64,000 bases of DNA, taken from assembly GCA_029582155.1 (NCBI GenBank), contig CM055909.1:18863298-18927297 (forward strand), written 5' to 3'. The number at the start of each line of letters is the position of its first letter. Position 1 is the first letter of the stretch. The translations under genes were made by a program, and so were the position numbers. Positions 49,060-62,190 of the stretch are shown here, piece after piece. Under the pieces are notes generated by a model that worked only from the letters and a program-made list of their open reading frames with translations, was not told the origin of the DNA and searched no databases. Origin of the DNA: Panopea generosa (taxonomy: Eukaryota; Mollusca; Bivalvia; Adapedonta; Hiatellidae).

Positions 49060-49285
49060 AAAATTAAACAACCTCATGCTGTTTTAGTGAATTGTTGTGA
49101 AATAAATCCATTGAGAAATATTCACTCTGTGAAAGGTAAATGCAGTTTTATCTTTCATTAATTTTCACTTGTACAGCCTCATGTCACTTTAGTTTGACAT
49201 ATTATGCCATATGATCGAAATCTCAATACACCATTTTGTCTGAAGTATATTTTGGTTACATTGATCTACTGTGAATGGTGATGGC
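49060..49285 (+). repeat. Dispersed repeat J, copy 2
   Basis: Partner of 22728-22965. 49286-51060 otherwise contains no gene that I recognise. A 5' exon of TMEM177 copy A could lie here on the minus strand. Confidence 0.7.
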
Positions 49286-51068
49286 AGTTAATGGAATGGA
49301 ATTGTTATACATGTATTTTCGGTAGAAATGCACTCGTCTGTCAGGAAAGTCGATTGGTAAAAAGTACTTGTTCGGAAAATTCACCTGTCGGAAATATTAT
49401 AACTTTTATAATTTTGTGACTTCAGCTGTCCCTTGACAGCTTTCATCCTTTTTTTATGCACCATCCCCTGCGTCCAACTCTGGGTGAGACAGTTTTATTT
49501 GGATAGCCTGGTTTTTTCCCATTATAACCGTCTTATATACAAGTACAGTCTTAACAAAACGCTCAGATGTTATCTGATCATAACGTTGTCAATTAAATTT
49601 TTGTGGAGCCAGGCATGGCTAGTACTTACAACTGTAAATAAGAGTTAGACTCTGTATTTACTGATCTTGAGATATTGTCTCAAAAACAAATAACGAGAAC
49701 ACGTCGAGGAGTTGGCGTTTATTATCACACAGAAATAATGATAAGTACAATGATATTTCCTTCAATATTGACTAGTTACTGGTTAAAATCACTCATCCTC
49801 TGGCAAAAAAAAAACTCATCAGGACAAGCGCTGTTGTCAGCCCAATTTAACTTCAACATCTGTTTGCATTGAAATATTCAAGTGCAATTCTCTAGTGATT
49901 GAATACCTGTAACGAAAGTCCACTTGTCAAAATAACAAAGTAAATCTGTTAATTGCAAGCTTTTACCATTCACTGATTTAGATTGTTCTACTGTACTACA
50001 ATTTTGTAGAAATTTTACGACACTTTGGAATGATTTGATCGATGCGTAACTGTCAAGTTTTGTGTACAATCTCATTTTACAATATACAAATATTTTATAG
50101 AATTAATTTCTTTCTTTTATACTTTTTAACCTACTGTCACAATGTTAAAACACATTTTTCTAACGTTGGGTTATTAAAGATTATGTCGCGAAATCTGGTT
50201 ATAATTATGTTACTTTTTATTTTGAGAATACACATTGAATTGCATAATACGAAATATCAATGGTGGATAGCATACTTTCAATATGGTTGGTTGTAAAATC
50301 CCTCTTAGATGATTGTGGGTGTTAATAACATGGAATTGCAATTTACGAAATGATTTTCTTGGGCGCAGACATCTTTGGATAGCAGTGAACAGTATTTTTA
50401 TTTATAAAGAATTGTACTAATATCCGGCTTTCCCGGCGAAATTCCGGCCATACAGAAAGACACTGCCGTGTGTTTGGCAGTGATATTTTTTGTTCAAGTA
50501 CATCAGTTTCAAGCAGTGTGTACATCCATATAAAATGGAACTCGGTAGAGTTTTAGCTCGGTGATTGGTTTGAGCCTAGCCAGGTCCAAATGTTTTTTTT
50601 TAATGAGAAAGTTTACCTACATAAGAACGATCGTTTATACGAATATTCTTTCTAAACTTGATGCCGTGTAGAATGTAATATTAATTGAAACTCCTAATGA
50701 CAGATTTAGTGTAAACATAAATATTATAGAAACACACAAGAGCATAAAAGGAAACATCAAAATAGAAAAATATGATAATGATATAGAGTTGACTCGCACA
50801 CGGATGGTTCTTACTCAACATATAGCTTGAACCACTTATCTGGTTCCAGCCCCACTTATCTGGTTCCAGCCCCATTCCAATTTCAATTTCAATGCATATA
50901 CATGTATGGTGTGATGCTAAACAATATTTGGCTCGAACAACCCTTAACTTGAACAGTTTTGTTCAGTCCCGTTGTGTTCGAGCCATCAGAGTTCTGCTGT
51001 ATTTTAGCCTCTGGGTACATCATACAGATCCTCATTATGATACTGATATGTGTTAGCTTACATGTCAG

Positions 51069-54000
51069 TTATACATAACCATATAAGTATAATGCTAGTT
51101 GTAAGTGTATAGGGTACGTCATACATAACCATAGTAGTTCATGTACAATGCTAATTGTTAGGTTATAGGGTACGTCGTACATAACTATCTTAGAACAATG
51201 CTAGTAGATATATTATAGGGTACGTCATACATAACCATAGTAGTTCATGTACAGTGCTAGTTGTTAGGTTATAGGGTACGTCATACATAACCATAGTAGT
51301 TCATGTACAGTGCTAGTTGTTAGGTTATAGGGTACGTCGTACATATCTATCTGAGAACAATGCTAGTAGCTATATTATAGGGTACGTCATACATAACCAT
51401 TTTAGTATAAATTGTATAATAATAGTAGCTATATTATAGGGTACTTCATATATAACCATATAAGTATAATGATAGTAGTAATATTATTTGGTACGTCATA
51501 CATAACCATATTTGTATAATGATAGTAGTTATATTATAGGGTACGTCATACATCACCATATTTGTATAATGATAGTAGTTATATTATAGGGTACGTCATA
51601 CATCACCATATTAGTATAATGATAGAAGTTATATTATAGGGTACGTCATACATAACCATATAAGTATAATGCTAGTTGTTAGGTTATAGGGTACGTCATT
51701 AATAACCATATAAGTATAATGCTAGTTGTTAGGTTATAGGGTACGCCATGCATAACCATATAAGTATAAATTGTATGATAATAGTAGCTATATTATAGGG
51801 TACTTCATATATAACCATATTAGTATAATGATAGTAGTTATATTATTTGGTACGTCATACATAACCATATTTGTATAATGATCGTAGTTATATTATAGGG
51901 TACGTCATACATCACCATATTAGTATAATGATAGAAGTTATATTATAGGGTATGTCATACATAACCATATAAGTATAATGCTAGTTGTTAGGTTATAGGG
52001 TACGCCATGCATAACCATATAAGTATAATGCTAGTTGTTAGGTTATAGGGTACGTCATACATAACCATATTAGTCTAACGCTAGTTGTTAGGTTATAAAG
52101 TATGTCGTACATAACCATATTAGAACAATGCTAGTAGTTATATTATAGGGTACATCATACATAACCATATAAGTATAATGATAATAGTTATATTATAGGG
52201 TTCGTCATACATAACCATATTAGTATAATGCTAGTAGTTAAATTATAGGGTACGTCATACATAACCATGTTAGTATAACGCTAGTTGTTAGGTTATATGG
52301 TACGTCGTACATAACCATATTAGTATAACGCTAGTTGTTAGGTTATATGGTACGTCAAACATAACCATATTCGTATAATGCTAGTCGTTAGGTAATAGGG
52401 TACATCATACATAACCATATTAGTATAACGCTAGTTGTTAGGTTATAGGGTACGTCATACATAACCATATTAGTATAACGCTAGTTGTTAGGTTATATGG
52501 TACGTCATACATAACAATAATAGAACAATGCTAGTAGTTATATTTTTATAGGGTACGTCATACATAAACATATTAGTATAATGATAGAAGTTAGGTTATA
52601 GGCTACGGCATACATAACCATATTAATACAATGCTATTTGTTAGGTTATAGGGTACGTCATTCACAACCATATTAGTATAATGATAGTAATTATATTAAA
52701 GGGTTTGTCATACATAACCATATTAGTATAATGATAGAAGTTATATTATAAGGTACGTCATACATAACCATATTAGTATAATGATAGTAGTTATGTTAAA
52801 GGGTAAGTCATATATAACCATATTAGTATAATGCTATTTGTTAGGTTATATGGTACGTCGTACATAAACATATTAGTATAACACTTGTGGCTATGTTATA
52901 GGGTACTTAGTACATAACCATATTAGTATAACGTTGTTGTTCTGTTATAGGGCATGTCGTACATAACCATATTAGTATAATGCTAGTTGTTAGGTTATAA
53001 GGTACGTCGTACATAACCATATTAGAACAATGCTAGTTGTTAGGTTATAAGGTACGTCATACTTAACCATATTAGAACAATGTTTGTAGCTATATTATAG
53101 GGTACTTCACACATAACCATATTAGTATAATGATAGTAGCTATATTAAAGGGTACGTCATACATAACCATATTAGTATAATGGTAGTAGTTTAATTATAG
53201 GGTACGTCATACATAACCATATAAGTATAATGCTAGTTGTTAGGTTATAGGGTACGTCATACATAACCATAATTTATTAGTATAATGCTTGTTGTAAGGT
53301 TATAGGGTAGGCCATACATAACCATATTAGTCTAACGCTAGTTGTTAGGTTATAAGGTACATCGTACATAACTATCTTAGAACAATGCTAGTAGCTATAT
53401 TATAGGGTACGTCATACATAACCATATTAGTATAATGACAGTAAATATATTATAGGGTACGTCATACATAACCATATTAGTAGAATGATAGAAGTTATGT
53501 TATAGGGTACGTCATACATAACCATATTAGTATAATGCTAGTTGTTAGGTTATATGGTACGTCGTACATAAACATATTAGTTGATGCTAGTTGTTATGTA
53601 ATAAGGTACTTCGTACATAACCATATTAGTATAATGATTATTGTTATGTTATACGGTACGTCGTACATAACCATATTAGAACAATGCTAGTTGTTAGGTT
53701 ATAGGGTACGTCATACATAACCATATTAGTACAGTGCTAGTAGCTATATTGTAGGGTACGTCACACATAACCATATTAGTATAATGATAGTAGCTATATT
53801 ATAGGGTACGTCATACATCACCATATTAGTATAATGGTAGTAGTTAGGTTATAGGGTACGTCATACATAACCATGTTAGTATAATGATAGTAGTTATATT
53901 ATAAGGTACGTCATACATAACCATATTAGTATAATGATAGTAGCTATATTATAGGGTACGTCACACATAACCATATTAGTATAATGCTAATAGTTATATT

Positions 54001-54297
54001 ATAGGGTACGTCATACATAACCATATTAGTATAATGCTAGTTGTTAGGTTATATGGTACGTCGTACATAAACATATAAGTATAATGCTAGTAGTTAAATT
54101 ATAGGGTACGCCATACATAACCATAATAGTATAATGCTAGTTGTTAGGTTATAGGGTACGTACGTCGTACATAACCATATTAGTATAATGCTAGTTGTTA
54201 GGTTATAGGGTACGTCATACATAACCATTTAAGTTTAATCACGGCTAGTTGTTAGGTTTTAGGGTACGTCACACATAACCATATTAGTATAATACTG
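51069..54297. repeat. 50-bp minisatellite, about 64 copies, between the TMEM177 genes
   Basis: Unit: ATAACCATATTAGTATAATG, CTAGTTGTTAGGTTATAGGG, TACGTCATAC. Most units are 50 bp, with variants (GATAGTAGTTATATTATAGG; TTAGAACAATG) and locally duplicated blocks (51410-51660 resembles 51770-51990). No open frame of note. Confidence 0.97.
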
Positions 54298-54379
54298 AGA
54301 TAAATCATGTCCCCCAAAAAAAACTCTCCCGGGCTGTGTTTTTACGGCTTCTCTATCAGCATCCGTCTTTTACACAGAG

Positions 54380-57300
54380 ATGGATCATCGCGACATTGCA
54401 GTAAGAGTTATATAAGTCATATTTTTCACGGTATATTGTGGTTCGTGTTGTACCCTAGTCACCAACAAGTCATTATATAATTTAAGTTTATTACGAGCCC
54501 AATAATTTGTTTCTAATCTCAAATAAGTGTCAATATATTATAAGTTTTCTACTGTAATGTGTTTTCGAGGCTACGTGAGGCTCATCGCCCCGATTGTTTT
54601 CGCACCATAATTATGATAAGTTGTTTCCAATGGCCACATGCATACACATTTCACACCTATAAAGACTTTAAAACTGATCCTCACATTTCAGTATCTTGTC
54701 ATGTTAATGCTAGACGTATAACATATATACTTATTTATTAGGTAAGGTAGGGTTGGGGGTGTAAATTATAAACAATGAGCAGTCAGAAACAGATTGATGT
54801 ATTTTTTCTAAAAAGCCTTCTTGCCAAAATATTGAATAATACAGATATTGATTAACATTGTAAACTTTTGACATCTGTTTCAGGTTACCATTCTTTATTG
54901 CCAATGCCAGTGACTTAATTACAGATATCTCTGTTTATGTGCCTCTGTCTGCGCTTTTTGGAATAAGCGCTTTGAAATCAATAAAACCATAAAATATTAT
55001 GCATTTAATAAAATAAGTATTCCTAACTACCTACCCTGATAATTTTTGAGACTATCAGTGACTATTTAAAAATTACAAATTATATGTCTCTGACACTTTG
55101 AAACAATCTAGGATGCAGTATCAGGGCTGGAAAATTCCACTTGTTGGCCTGCCATGATGAGTGAACATTTGGTCAGGATGAGTAGGATTTAAGATACTGA
55201 CCTTAATATTTCTTTGATTTTAAGCGATACTGACCTTAATATTTCTTTGATTTTAAGCATACAATAAAAAAAGTTGAAAAGGGAGGACGAGTAGCTTTTA
55301 TTTATATTAGAAATTTTCAACCTCTGAGTATCCAGTGATTTGTAATGGAGCAAACTGGAAATATATAATTATTGGATTTTTAAGCCATTCATGTACAGTG
55401 GCAATTCCATATTTACAGTATCTGCCAAGGTCTTGTATAATATTGAATGGCCGTTAACGGTCAATCTGTAAATATATTGTATCTTTCGTAAGACATGAGG
55501 AGATGCAATTTTTGGAGATGTCTATTGGCACGATGATCATACTTATTATTTTCCTTGTCCCTACGTCTGTCGTGCCAATTATTTCTCTTATTTGCATGAC
55601 GGCCCATGGTAGGTAATAACACTAAATACGAAATGGTTCTGGACCAAGGGCTACAAGGTGACATAAAACAATTACTATTCGTCATTTAACGACAAAAAGA
55701 AAGAAAAAATAATAATGCTTGTGAATTAGTTTGGTTGCTGTATTAAAAAAAATTACACTGAATAAAATCTTGTAATGTTTTAAAGAATCTGTTGTTGTAT
55801 ATCCATAAATTAATGGACCATAATGTATTTCCAATGAAAATCATATAGCAGCTGTACAAATTTAAATAATGCTCTTAATACAGTGTATACCAGTAATGTA
55901 TGACTAAAATCCCTGTCTATGTGTTGAACATGCCTTGTTCTGGTGTGTTCCTGGTATTGTCAGAGAGATTGGACTTGTGATATATTTTTATCTTGTCTCC
56001 TGAATTCATTTTGTATTATATTGTCTTATCTTTTGCTTTTTTTAGTTACATGTACTGTCCCTGTCTTGTCTTTTTAGCTCAAATGTCCAGGAGTGCTATT
56101 GCCATGACCCCGGCATCATTGTCGGCTTGGTCTGTAGACACCCAGGTTAAACTTATGTGTTTAGTTGCATTTAAGTTTTGGTGTTTGTGTCCAACCTCAG
56201 TCTTTGCATTAGTGATGAGTTTTATCCCATTGGCGAGCTTTGTTGTCTTCTGACAACTCTTGTTTTCTCCTTTCATGCCTTGTCTGATCTTTTTCCTCAA
56301 TTTTGTCTTCCTCTTATCTTATGTGCAACTAAATGTTTCTGTTGTGCCGATAAGGAAAAAAATAATCAGCATGATGGTCATGCCTGTAAGGAAAATCGAT
56401 AAGGAAAATTAAAACCGTTGTGCTGATGAGAAAAAAATAATCAATAGCCTCAGTCCTGTTCCCCTCATCAGCACCCTCAATATCTTAGTAGAGTTAAGAC
56501 ATTTAATACAATGTATATTTAAACATGTATTTTTATTCATTTTTTTTAATTAGGCTTTCTTTGCAAAACAAAGGCAGCTATGGCGCAGAAGGCAACTTGT
56601 GTTTACAGGAGTAGGGCTATGTGGTTGGCTTGCTGTCTCCTTGGGACCTTCCACTGTGGGGCTGGGATTTATGAAGAAACAAATGTGCACACTGTTGAAT
56701 CTGGTTTCTTACACTGAAGACTTAAAACCAAAAACACAGACACTGGTAGATGAGGTATTACTGTTAGTTTATCATTTTAGACTGTTGAAACACAAGTTTC
56801 CCTGCCAACCTTAAAATTGAGTCCTGACCCAAACGCTTTTTTTCATAAAATAACATTAATTGTGGAAGTATGATAAACTGCGTAACAGATCTGCTTAATG
56901 TGTCAAGAAAAATTATATTTGTTTTGCTTTTTATTGATTTACTATCATAATTTTTTTATATAAAACTGGAATACAAGTTGAAATCAATTGTTCAGAGGTC
57001 AATTTCACGCTTGAATCCATGACTTCTCAAAAACAAGTTGCTCATCAGTGTTCTACCCAGGAAACGGACTCGGCAGATAATTGATATAAGCTCAGAGCTT
57101 TGCAATAGAATTGAAATGATTAGTGTAAATTCTTTATTGTTTAAACTAGATGTCAACTCTTCTTTGAAACATTTACTAGAATTGTCTATGATTTTCAGTA
57201 TTCAAGTAATTTTATGCTGTAGGAAATATTTGTGTATTTGGCAGGTAGTTGCTGATATGAACACATCCAGACAGAGGCATGTTAAGACAGAGAAGATAGA

Positions 57301-59916
57301 GTTCCTACAGACTGGCTACTTGTGGCCAGAACTTCTTCATAAAGGAAGTACTGGGACATATGCTGGAGCATTTATAGGCAGGTTTTCAATAATCATTCTA
57401 TTGCAAGACCGCAGCGCGGTCTAGTGGTAGAGCACCTGCTCCCATGCGGAAGGTCGTGGGTTCGATCCCTGACTGGGTCATACCACAGACTTTAAAAATG
57501 GTACGAGAAGCTTCCTCGCATGACGCTCAGCATTTAGAGGGGAGTTCTAAGCCTGGTTGGCCCGGTGTCAGTATAATGTGACTGGGCGGGGTATCATACC
57601 ATGTGTCTGCGGCATGATACTCCAGTGCTCAGAATACTGTCTCAAGTAGACACTGTTGCGATATGACTGAAAAATTGTTGAAAGCGACACTAAACACCAT
57701 ACAACAACAACATTTTGTTGCAAGTCAGTGCACGCTAAATAGCTAACTGTAATTAATTTTTGAAGGTAACTGAGCATAGATATATTTATATTTGAGGTGA
57801 ACTGAGTATAAATACATTTATATTTGAGGTGAACTGAGTATAATTACATTGATATTTGAGTTGAATAGAGTATCAATACATTTATATTTGAGGTGAATTG
57901 AGTATAAACACATTGATATTTGAAGTAATTGAGTATAAATACATTTATATTTGAGGTGAATTGAGTGTAAAGCACATATAAGTCTCATGCAGTCTTTAAA
58001 ATTACTTGTACTATTTACTTTTAAGCCCGATTAGTTCAGTCAGTAGTGCTATCAATCCAGGGGTCGTGAGTTCGAATCCCAGCAACAATCTCCGTGATGA
58101 TTGATATATGACATTGCGTCGCATTATCATTTGTCTCTCACCACCGATTCAAGCGGGAAAGTTATCAATTACCTGCAGAGATGGTGTGTGCTCAAGTATT
58201 GATTAACCTGCCAGGATCCCAGGAAATGGTGGTTAGGTTAACTGATCATCTGTTAGCCGTCGATGGCATAAAAATGATGCTAAATGTTCAATCAATCAAA
58301 CTATTTTGTTTATGGAAATAGCTAATTACATCCCAATAAGAAAGTTGTTCAAGAATCCTTATTGGAGAAAAAACCTGACTATTGAACTTAAAATGGTACA
58401 GAGGTTAAAAATAGTGCAAATTTGAGGTGCATGACCTTTGCTTTTTCCATGTCATTTTACTTGAGCTAGGTTCGTAACTAGAACTTGAAATATTTTATGT
58501 ATATTTTTTTTTTAAAAATAAGCATCAGTCTTCAAACTAGCACAGCAAGTTAGCAGTAGACCTATTTCTGCATCTTCATTGACCAAGTTCAGCAGTGACC
58601 AAAAAGAAATTAGAAATAATTAATATAATGCAGCATTTGATATGTTGTGGCTGGTTAATCATTTGCAGATTTTGAATTTATGTGAATAGCTGAAAGATAA
58701 AGTACTGGTTAATTTGGATATCAAATGTCTGTGTTTGTAATAGCTATCTTGATTTTATTTTAGAGGCCACTAGGCTAATGGAACCTATCTAAAATGAAAT
58801 ACACAATGCAAATTGTGTCAGTAAAGTTTGGACCTTTCAAGAGATGTTGTGGACCTTTTAGAAATTCACTATTTTAAGCGCCTGTGTACTAATCCGTCAT
58901 TAGATTATTCAATGAAAACGTGTTTTTTTGGGAGCATGTGGTCCAGTGGTAGAACATCAAACACATGATCAAAGGAACATGGGTGCAATCATCGGCTATG
59001 ACTTTATGTCCTTGAACAAGACACTTTTTCCACACAAGCGTAGTACTGGTTCTGCTTAGGAAGACGTCGAGTGTGACTTGTATATAATAAGTTGTAATGA
59101 CTTGAAAATGAAAATCAAAGTAAGATAAATAAGTTTAAACTAAGACATTGTTTTATGTTGGAAAGACATGTACCTGTGTTACTGGGAAATCTAAGAAAAA
59201 AACTTAAAATATTTCTCTATATTTCAGCCCTTCCATGCAGTTTCAGTGTTAAAACACTGAAGGAATTCCTGTTTGAGAAGCCGATACTCTCGGAAGCTGA
59301 GTTAAAGGACATGAAGAGAAAGGCAGATTTTTGTCTCCTGAGCGATAAAGCAAATAAATTTGTCCTTGCGCGGGAACTGCTCTATGTTGAAGACTCCATT
59401 CTGTACAGCAGATGTGTATTTGGGTTGCTGTCCATTTCTTTATTCTCAACGCTGTTCTACTTCACAAACAGATATATTTATGAAGTGTTTTGGCAGAGGG
59501 CACTGGCTCACTTAGATTTACTTGATGTCTGGAAAGGCCAGGCAAAAACAATGGCAGAAAAAACGCCGAGGCTTGTACGCGTTCTTGCACAATGCAGAAT
59601 ATTGTGTTTAGTATTGTTAGGCATTTCATCATTGAATTTATACTGGGCCTTGCTTTACAGTAAAGAGAAAAAACTGGAAATTAAAGCAGACGAAACTGTA
59701 GCTTCACTGGGCAGGGACTATGTGGAAGGCGGACTGGAGTATTATAACAAGTTGATTGGATCAAATCAGTACAGGAAAGAAGTGCTAGGTGAAAAGAAGT
59801 TCTATAGTAATGGTAACATTGTAGGTGGATACTTACTGAACAAGACTAATCAGCTGATGGGCAGACGGGACTACTTTGAAAATCGTGTAAAGACTTTAAA
59901 TGAAAACACTGTTTAG
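54380..59916 (+). CDS. TMEM177: TMEM177-like mitochondrial inner-membrane protein, copy B
   Basis: Proposed exons: 54380-54400 (MDHRDIA, donor GTAAGA), 56554-56754, 57245-57377 and 59228-59916, giving 347 residues. The last three are secure; the 21-nt first exon is inferred from phase and from resemblance to the human N-terminus (AAF..QR). Family marks: an N-terminal hydrophobic stretch, LPCSF where human has IPASF, KANKFVLAREL, two membrane segments (the stretches CVFGLLSISLFSTLFYF and LCLVLLGISSLNLYWALLY), DYVEGGLEYYNKL, and FYSNGNIVGGYL near the end, matching the human YTPSGNIV motif. The third intron starts with GC (ATAG|GCAGGT), and only that junction keeps frame. Both core intron positions match copy A. 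Role as for copy A: COX2 assembly with COX20, known for the human protein. AATAAA at 60330-60335 may end the transcript. This copy looks closer to vertebrate TMEM177 than copy A. Confidence 0.86.
55122..55275 (+). mobile_element. Single unit of the element amplified at 23486-23966
   Basis: CAGGGCTGGAAAATTCCACTTG, then ATTTGGTCAGGATGAGTAGG, then TTTCTTTGATTTTAAGC. The last segment (ATACTGACCTTAATATTTC...) is itself duplicated once here. CAGGGCTGG resembles hAT termini. Confidence 0.65.
56085..56262 (+). repeat. Dispersed repeat I, copy 1
   Basis: Shares CATGACCCCGGC, GTAGACACCCAGGTTAAACTT and GGCGAGCTTTGTTG.CTTCTGACAACTC with 60866-61160. An internal deletion makes this copy shorter. Confidence 0.75.
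56885..56955 (+). repeat. Dispersed repeat M, copy 2
   Basis: Matches 28795-28880. Confidence 0.55.
57040..57115 (+). mobile_element. SINE family E fragment
   Basis: GTTCTACCCAGGAAACGGACTCG then TATAAGCTCAGAGC, as in 43703-43840. Confidence 0.5.
57414..57715 (+). mobile_element. SINE family B, full copy
   Basis: Head GGTCTAGTGGTAGAGCACC with B box GTGGGTTCGATCCCTG, family middle domain, end ACACCATACAACAACAAC. It starts 37 bp after TMEM177 copy B exon 57245-57377. Confidence 0.88.
57768..57970. repeat. 32-bp tandem repeat, six copies
   Basis: Units of GAGTATAAATACATTTATAT plus TTGAGGTGAACT. Confidence 0.9.
58023..58310 (+). mobile_element. SINE family A, full copy
   Basis: Head AGCCCGATTAGTTCAGTCAG with B box GTGAGTTCGAATCCCAGC; body ACATTGCGTCGCATTATCA and CCTGCCAGGATCCCAGG; end GATGCTAAATGTTCAATCAATC. 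The reference copy for the family in this window. Confidence 0.85.
58928..59145 (+). mobile_element. SINE family C copy
   Basis: Head ATGTGGTCCAGTGGTAGAAC, body TAGTACTGGTTCTGCTTAGG, tail AAATAAGTTTAAAC. It ends about 80 bp before the last exon of TMEM177 copy B. Confidence 0.75.
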
Positions 59917-60559
59917 ACCTCAATACTATAAACAGGTTTATACCTCATCCCAGAGAAGCAAAGTGAAGCAATTTCTGCAGCCAGGGCATTTCTTACTTTA
60001 TTAAACTGAGGCAGATATTTGGCTACTTCCCAATTAAAAAATTATGTTGTTTTTTTTAATTTTTCAAACATGAGGGGATAAAAAACACTGGATATGAAAT
60101 ATTATTAACATCTGATAATTAATTGTTAGAACATGATCTTAACAGAGTAACGCTTTATTTTCCAGTTTGTTAAAGCTTTAAAAAAAATCATCCCCAATCA
60201 CACTTTAACTTTTCCTCAATCTCAAAGTCACTGGCCTCTTCCTAATTGACAGGAAAAAAACCCAGGCTGCGCTTGACCAGAATATCTTTAAATGAACTAT
60301 ACCCTTTCAGATTTGTGTTTTCTTTTGTTAATAAAAAATACTTTCAGAATGTGCATTTTTGAAATCAGGTGAGCATTTTAGTCAGTGCCATCTAGTCTTT
60401 ACCTCTCTTGTTATAAAATGTTCCAGAAAAACAGGCTAGAAATCTAGAAATGTGTTCTTAGAATTTCTTGTGATACATTATAGAAATGAAATCGCAGCTG
60501 GAGAAGTAGTTAGAAGTCGTGTAGCTTTCATGATACTGTGTATATTAATGTTTAAACTC

Positions 60560-60772
60560 AGTTAAGAGAACAGAACTGTTTAAAAGTTTTCACCATTGAG
60601 GTGGTAGGTTTGAGTTCCAACTTTATGTGAGAAAGATTGCCAGTTACTATCAGAAGGACGGTGGTTTTACTCAGATTCATTCTGAGGTCTTCCTCCACCA
60701 TTAAACTGGATATGCAATTTATAACCTGAAATGTGTTGAAAATGGCATTAAACCCCATTCAAAAAAAGTTGT
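60560..60772 (+). mobile_element. SINE family D copy
   Basis: TATGTGAGAAAGATTGCCAG, ACTCAGATTCATTCTGAGG and AACCTGAAATGTGTTGAAAA as in 34336-34580; the head is reduced to its B-box part. Confidence 0.75.
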
Positions 60773-60865
60773 TGAAACAAGAATAGTAAGCATGTTTAGT
60801 CTTACCAGTACAAGCTATACATTTATCATACATATATGTAGATGATAATTTAAACTATCATTTTA

Positions 60866-61160
60866 TTTTTAGCTCGCCTGGAGGAATTCCAAGGAGAGCT
60901 ATTGTCATGACCCCGGCGTTGGCGTTGTTGTCGTCGTCGTCGGTAGACACCCAGGTTAAACTTTTGCGTACAAGTTTCAGATATCTATGCAACCACTCAT
61001 TGGATATGAATGAAACTTTGCCTGTGTGTTTACCATCATCAACAGTACACACATAGATAAGAACCGTAACTCTGGATTGCATTTTGGCACAGTTATGGCC
61101 CTTTTTGGACTTAGACACCCAGAGGCGAGCTTTGTTGGTCTTCTGACAACTCCTGTTTTT
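60866..61160 (+). repeat. Dispersed repeat I, copy 2
   Basis: The longer version of 56085-56262, with AGCTCGCCTGGA at the left and GGCGAGCTTTGTTGG near the right as a possible short inverted repeat. The antisense frame 60858-61118 is a reading of this repeat. Confidence 0.75.
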
Positions 61161-62129
61161 TTCTGGAATTTATGTTGAACGTTGTCATAGAATCAATAAA
61201 AGGTGAGCTCAATGATCATGCATTTGTACTAACTGCGTCCTTTTCTTGGATCTGTGCAGCTTTGCAATAAAAGACTGGATGCAATATTGAGTTACTGACA
61301 GTTTCTTGTGAAATGAATGGAAAACACTTACGGCTGTACTATGACAGTCATGTGACTTCTAGCTGATTCTCTACTTTGTATATATGAACATTGGGGATCA
61401 GATTTTGCATTTGCTCAATGCGTGTAGACATTCCTATTGCTTGCATGTTTTTCAGATAAAAAAAAACAACAACAAAAAATGCAATTCTTTGAAAACAACT
61501 GTATATCCATAATGCCACTTGTTATTTAGTTTATATGTTGAGGGCAAAAATAATATGCAATACTTTGAAAACAAAACTGGAAATTTTGTTCTCAAACATT
61601 TCTGTCCTGCATATGAATGCCCAATATCTGTGACTTGAAGGATGACTTAAACTAGGTGCTAATTTGTGCCAAAAAATATTTAGTATTTTTTAACCATTGT
61701 CACAGTTTGTAGCTTACTAATCCATGATGGAACTTGGTATTTTGTTTGTCTATTAAGTGGAAAAATAATAAAGAAATAAATTTTAATGAAAACTAAAATA
61801 CATTCTGAACAAATAAATAAAATGCAAGCACTATTAATAGTTTTAACAGCAAATAGTTAATTGAAGCACTTGCAATACTGGTATTTAGCAAATGCAAAAA
61901 AAAATTGAATTTGATCCCTTGAACATTATTTATTTTATTTTGATGATGAGATAAAAACTTATACCAGACACTGTTATCTTGATCTATTAAAAAACTGGCA
62001 ATGAAGACCCTTTGACCCAATTTGAGTTCTCATTTCCCTCCATATAACATGTTTTCCTCCCTAATTAATGAAAAAAATTCCCTATAAAAGATATATTTAT
62101 TTTTTTATTTTTAATGTTTTCTAAATATG

Positions 62130-62190
62130 TATTTCATCACGATGTGATTTTCCCACTATGGAAGGGACTCGACCACAATCTCCCAAAACC
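62130..62190 (-). repeat. Short dispersed segment, inverted partner at 29450-29500
   Basis: GTCCCTTCCATAG on the minus strand, with GATG nearby, matches GGTCCCTTCCATAGGGG at 29460. 61161-63070 has no gene that I recognise. Confidence 0.4.

Noticed and set aside
59155-59227. Start of TMEM177 copy B at the ATG near 59155
   Set aside because: The stretch before 59228 ends in a splice acceptor (ATTTCAG) and the family N-terminus is found in upstream exons.
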